Source of the DNA: Marsupella aquatica
Taxonomy: Eukaryota; Marchantiophyta
Length of the DNA stretch: 64,000 nucleotides
Assembly (NCBI GenBank): GCA_973895155.1
Contig: OZ316898.1
Coordinates: 18,972,001 to 19,036,000, forward strand
Direction of reading: 5' to 3'
The first letter of the stretch is position 1. Every line of letters begins with the position of its first letter. Position numbers and translations under genes: made by a program. Below, piece by piece: positions 61,322-64,000 of the stretch. The notes under the pieces are model-generated. The model was not told the origin of the DNA. It did no database searches and saw nothing but the letters and a program-made list of their open reading frames with translations.

Positions 61322-64000
61322 ATGGAGGGGACTTTCGACAGTGGAGCGTTGGATACGCTGATTGCCATAACTGGCGCAAGCGAAGAAGTGGGCACACGGT
61401 TGCTGCAGGTTAGTAGGACGACATAGCTTGCTTCAATTTTCATATTTCTTCTTCAATGTGGGAGTGATCTCAGCGGATCTGTGTGGATCTTTGCGGAAAA
61501 GGTAGAAGCCTGATGATGCTATTAGGTTCGACAACTGAGCAGCGAAATTGAGGGTGTACATATTTGGAACACTTGTGTACTCAAAGAATTAATGCCCTCC
61601 GGGCATAATCGGTGACGTCTGTAGAGGGCCTGTTTCATGAAAAATTGACGATTAGGTTTCCCTTTCAATCGTTCCTTTCGTGTGCCCCATTTCTATTGTA
61701 CTCCATCCTTTCCAATCTGTCGTAGAGGGTATATTGGTACTGTAAAGATTCGCTACAAATTTCTCTCAGGAGGGTCTTGCCTTCGAAGGTTGGGGTCTCA
61801 TTGTGTCTCCTCGATATAGATACCAACACACAGATTTCTGAATGGATGCCGCAGACGGGGAATTTTCAGATTCATGTGTAATTTCTTCTGTCTCGAATAG
61901 TGTTTGTCGATCTGTACTGGGGCCATGCGTGTTTCAGAGGAACGGATTATGAGGGAAACCGTTTTGAACTCAGTACCCAACTATTGGCATGTCTTGTCAG
62001 ATTTCGTTTCATTGAAGCTGCCAAGATAGTGAATCTTAGCTGCTGGGAATGATTCTGGACCACTTTCTGACCTCATTGTACGTGTACCTTAAAATGGAGT
62101 TGCAAGGAGTTGCGAGCTATTAGACCAAGATTTAGAGCTAGAGCGTTTGCTTGACAAGGGTCTTGTAATTCTATACTTATAGCTCGCGTGCCTGATGAGG
62201 GCACTTTAGGGTTTCTCTTTGCAACAAAAAGTCAAACCCTAAACCCGCAAAAGTTGTTTGCTTGTCGCAGTGTAGGTACTTATCATCCAATGAAAATGCT
62301 AGGAACTTGAAGGGCGTTCTTCCTTCTAATCTTTAACCAATTGCTGAGTGCAGGTAAACGGCGGAGATCTGAATGCAGCCGTGAATTCATATTATAATGA
62401 GGGCGATGAACCAGCGTATGTCTCAGCTCCTAAAACCGAGGCCACTGGCAGTGTCCCCCTTTCCTTACCAGGGCATTTTCACACTAGTTGGTCATGAGTG
62501 TTTGCCTTGTCTAATAATTCGCAGTATTCGTTGAGATAAAACATTCAGCTCTTGATTGTGGCGATTTTGTGAGATTTGACTGCATTTCTGCATTCTGAAT
62601 CTTTACAAGATGCTACTCAAAGTCGGATTACATGCAATAGCCTGCTTGCCTAGGCTACAGAGAAGGGGCTTGATGTTCCCTTGTTTGCAATTGATTAGCC
62701 AGCCACAGTAGAGGAGGGCTTGTATGAATCGCAGTTCTGGAAAAAGACCACGCAAGTTTGCTGAATATCTCCGTTTTCTTAGATCCCTGTGCCTCTCTAA
62801 CGTATGGTTCTCATACAAGTAAGACTACTGACGGTTGTGCTCTTTCATTCTTTCTATGATCAGACCACAACCTCAAAGAGATGATCTGGCAAGAAATGAT
62901 TGGATGGAGGAAGACGAACCAGCGATTGGCATCCCTGTGCAGTCAGCGGCCCCTTTTGGGGTTCCTCCTTTGCCTCCTGCTCCTTGGAGTAACAATGATT
63001 TAACTTTAAACAGGATGGGAGGACGAGGGGGCTTGTTGTTTGGCAGTAGTGGTCCAGCTCGAGTGGCACATCCTCGAGATGTAAGAAACATACCCATTGA
63101 TTGGCAAGATGACGACGATGGACCGTCATATCATCCTCTCGGTCTCTCAAATCCAAGGATAGAAGAGATTCCGAGCAATGTTGATGGTGAACAGTTACCT
63201 TTAAATCACCAACACGCAATGGTAGATGATGAGTTTCCCAGTACGGCGTCATCTGTGTTTAGATCTAGCGGCGAAGCAATAGGACCTCAAAGATTTGGCG
63301 GTCCTACCTATCCTGAGGAAGATTTGGACCCAGCTTTCAATCCAAACGCGCCACGCATTGCAGAAGTTCCAGTAATGGCCAATGATGAAGGCGTTGATAT
63401 TGAGGAAGAAATGCTGCGTGCGGCAATCGAAGCGTCAAAACGGGAAGCTGCCGAAGCAAGCAGAAGAGGTTCTGCTGCTGATATCTCAGAGGTGGTTATG
63501 ATATCTTTTGGTGTGCCCAGTACTTGGCTGTCTGTTGGATGATGGATCGGGAGTTCGGTGCCATATTGTAGAGACCAATGGTCCCGTGGAATTAGGTACA
63601 GATGCATGCGTTGTCTATGATCAAACAGAGCTGATATGCGTGTGGATCATTACTCAGGAAGCCACAGGCGGAGGGAATCCAGCTGAAAGATTCCCCACGG
63701 CGAGAGCACCGACAGAAGATGATGACCTTGCCCGTGCAGTCACATTGTCCATCAAGGTTGGTTTCAAGCTTAAAGCCTATTAGGAGAATTCTCTGCCAGT
63801 GACGGGATGAGCAAATATGGTGTCACGGGTCTCGATTTTCGTTGAGGTCTGTGGCAGGGAACAACTTAGCGTTGACATTTGGTCTGGGTGGCAGACTGCA
63901 GAGGAAGAAAAAGCCTTACGGGAGCGTGGGGGGCCATCATCCGAGCCAGTATCCGAGCCAGTATCCGAGCCTGTTTTTATGCAGGAGGATGAAGACTTCT
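61322..64000 (+). CDS. UBA-like/UIM protein, probable plant UBX-domain (PUX8-type) protein, 3' end missing
   Basis: Exons 61322-61408, 62354-62415, 62864-63491, 63658-63756 and 63895 to the window end join with GT-AG introns in one frame. The first two exons encode a UBA-like domain: ALDTLIAITGASEEVGTRLL then VNGGDLNAAVNSYYNEGDEP, as in PUX and FAF1-type proteins. Two ubiquitin-interacting-type motifs follow: EEEMLRAAIEASKREAAEAS (end of exon 3) and EDDDLARAVTLSIK (end of exon 4). Exon 5 has a threefold 12-base repeat coding SEPV. The order UBA, then UIMs, is that of Arabidopsis PUX8-like CDC48 adaptors, whose UBX domain would lie beyond the window. The ATG at 61322 is the first in-frame ATG. 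It should bind ubiquitinated cargo and, if the UBX is present, CDC48. The UBX part is inferred. Confidence 0.85.
63944..63976. repeat. 12-bp tandem repeat within coding sequence
   Basis: TCCGAGCCAGTA is repeated almost three times, encoding SEPV-SEPV-SEPV in the last exon seen. Confidence 0.9.

Noticed and set aside
60597-61397. 266-codon minus-strand frame over the UBA/UIM gene leader
   Set aside because: It is Ser/Leu/Pro low-complexity sequence created by the complementary CT-rich strand of the GA minisatellites.

Overview
This is plant nuclear DNA. The gene set (stand-alone SPX protein, plastid-type SAICAR synthetase, a rhomboid with a RanBP2-type zinc finger as in Arabidopsis RBL14, and a plant-type UBA/UIM protein of the PUX group) and the AAACCCT telomere-like motifs point to a land plant. 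The proteins are clearly diverged from the flowering-plant versions I know, so a seed-free lineage (bryophyte, lycophyte or fern) is my guess. That is a weak inference. Genes have GT-AG introns of roughly 70 to 1600 bases and are separated by long, repeat-rich, AT-rich spacers.

Layout: 1-5.1 kb is a repeat-rich spacer. 5.2-9.6 kb (minus) is a 9-exon DEAD-box RNA helicase with an RGG/RYG-rich tail and an organelle-type N-terminus. 10-18.9 kb is a repeat field: modular repeats with TAA microsatellites, a fold-back element, a degenerate CATG-rich minisatellite and an 88-bp tandem duplication. 19-19.8 kb (minus) is an intronless SPX phosphate-signalling gene, with two P1BS-like sites far upstream. 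21.4-32 kb is another repeat field: a GC-rich minisatellite, the decayed 3' end of a Helitron, an inverted-repeat element, a tRNA-derived SINE-like head, microsatellites and a satellite. 32.5-36.5 kb (minus) is SAICAR synthetase in 12 exons. It is divergent from 38.8-43.7 kb (plus), an 8-exon FLIP/FIRRM-like recombination factor. The space between these two genes carries a 273-bp, about 94% identical inverted duplication, one arm facing each gene. 45.9-47.7 kb (plus) is a rhomboid-like protease gene.

50.2-53.6 kb (minus) holds a 172-residue, five-exon gene. Only its last exon shows up as a sizeable open reading frame, so it is easy to miss. All four splice junctions are GT-AG and keep the frame. 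I do not recognise its family. 58.2-59.0 kb (plus) is an intronless ankyrin-repeat gene. 61.3 kb to the window end (plus) is the 5' part of a UBA-UIM protein of the PUX type, with a GA-rich leader.

The genes are unrelated housekeeping and signalling genes, not a cluster or operon. The most interesting signals are the hidden small gene, the inverted promoter-region duplication between SAICAR synthetase and the FLIP-like gene, the helicase with a presequence, and several dispersed repeat families with copies tens of kilobases apart in this one window.
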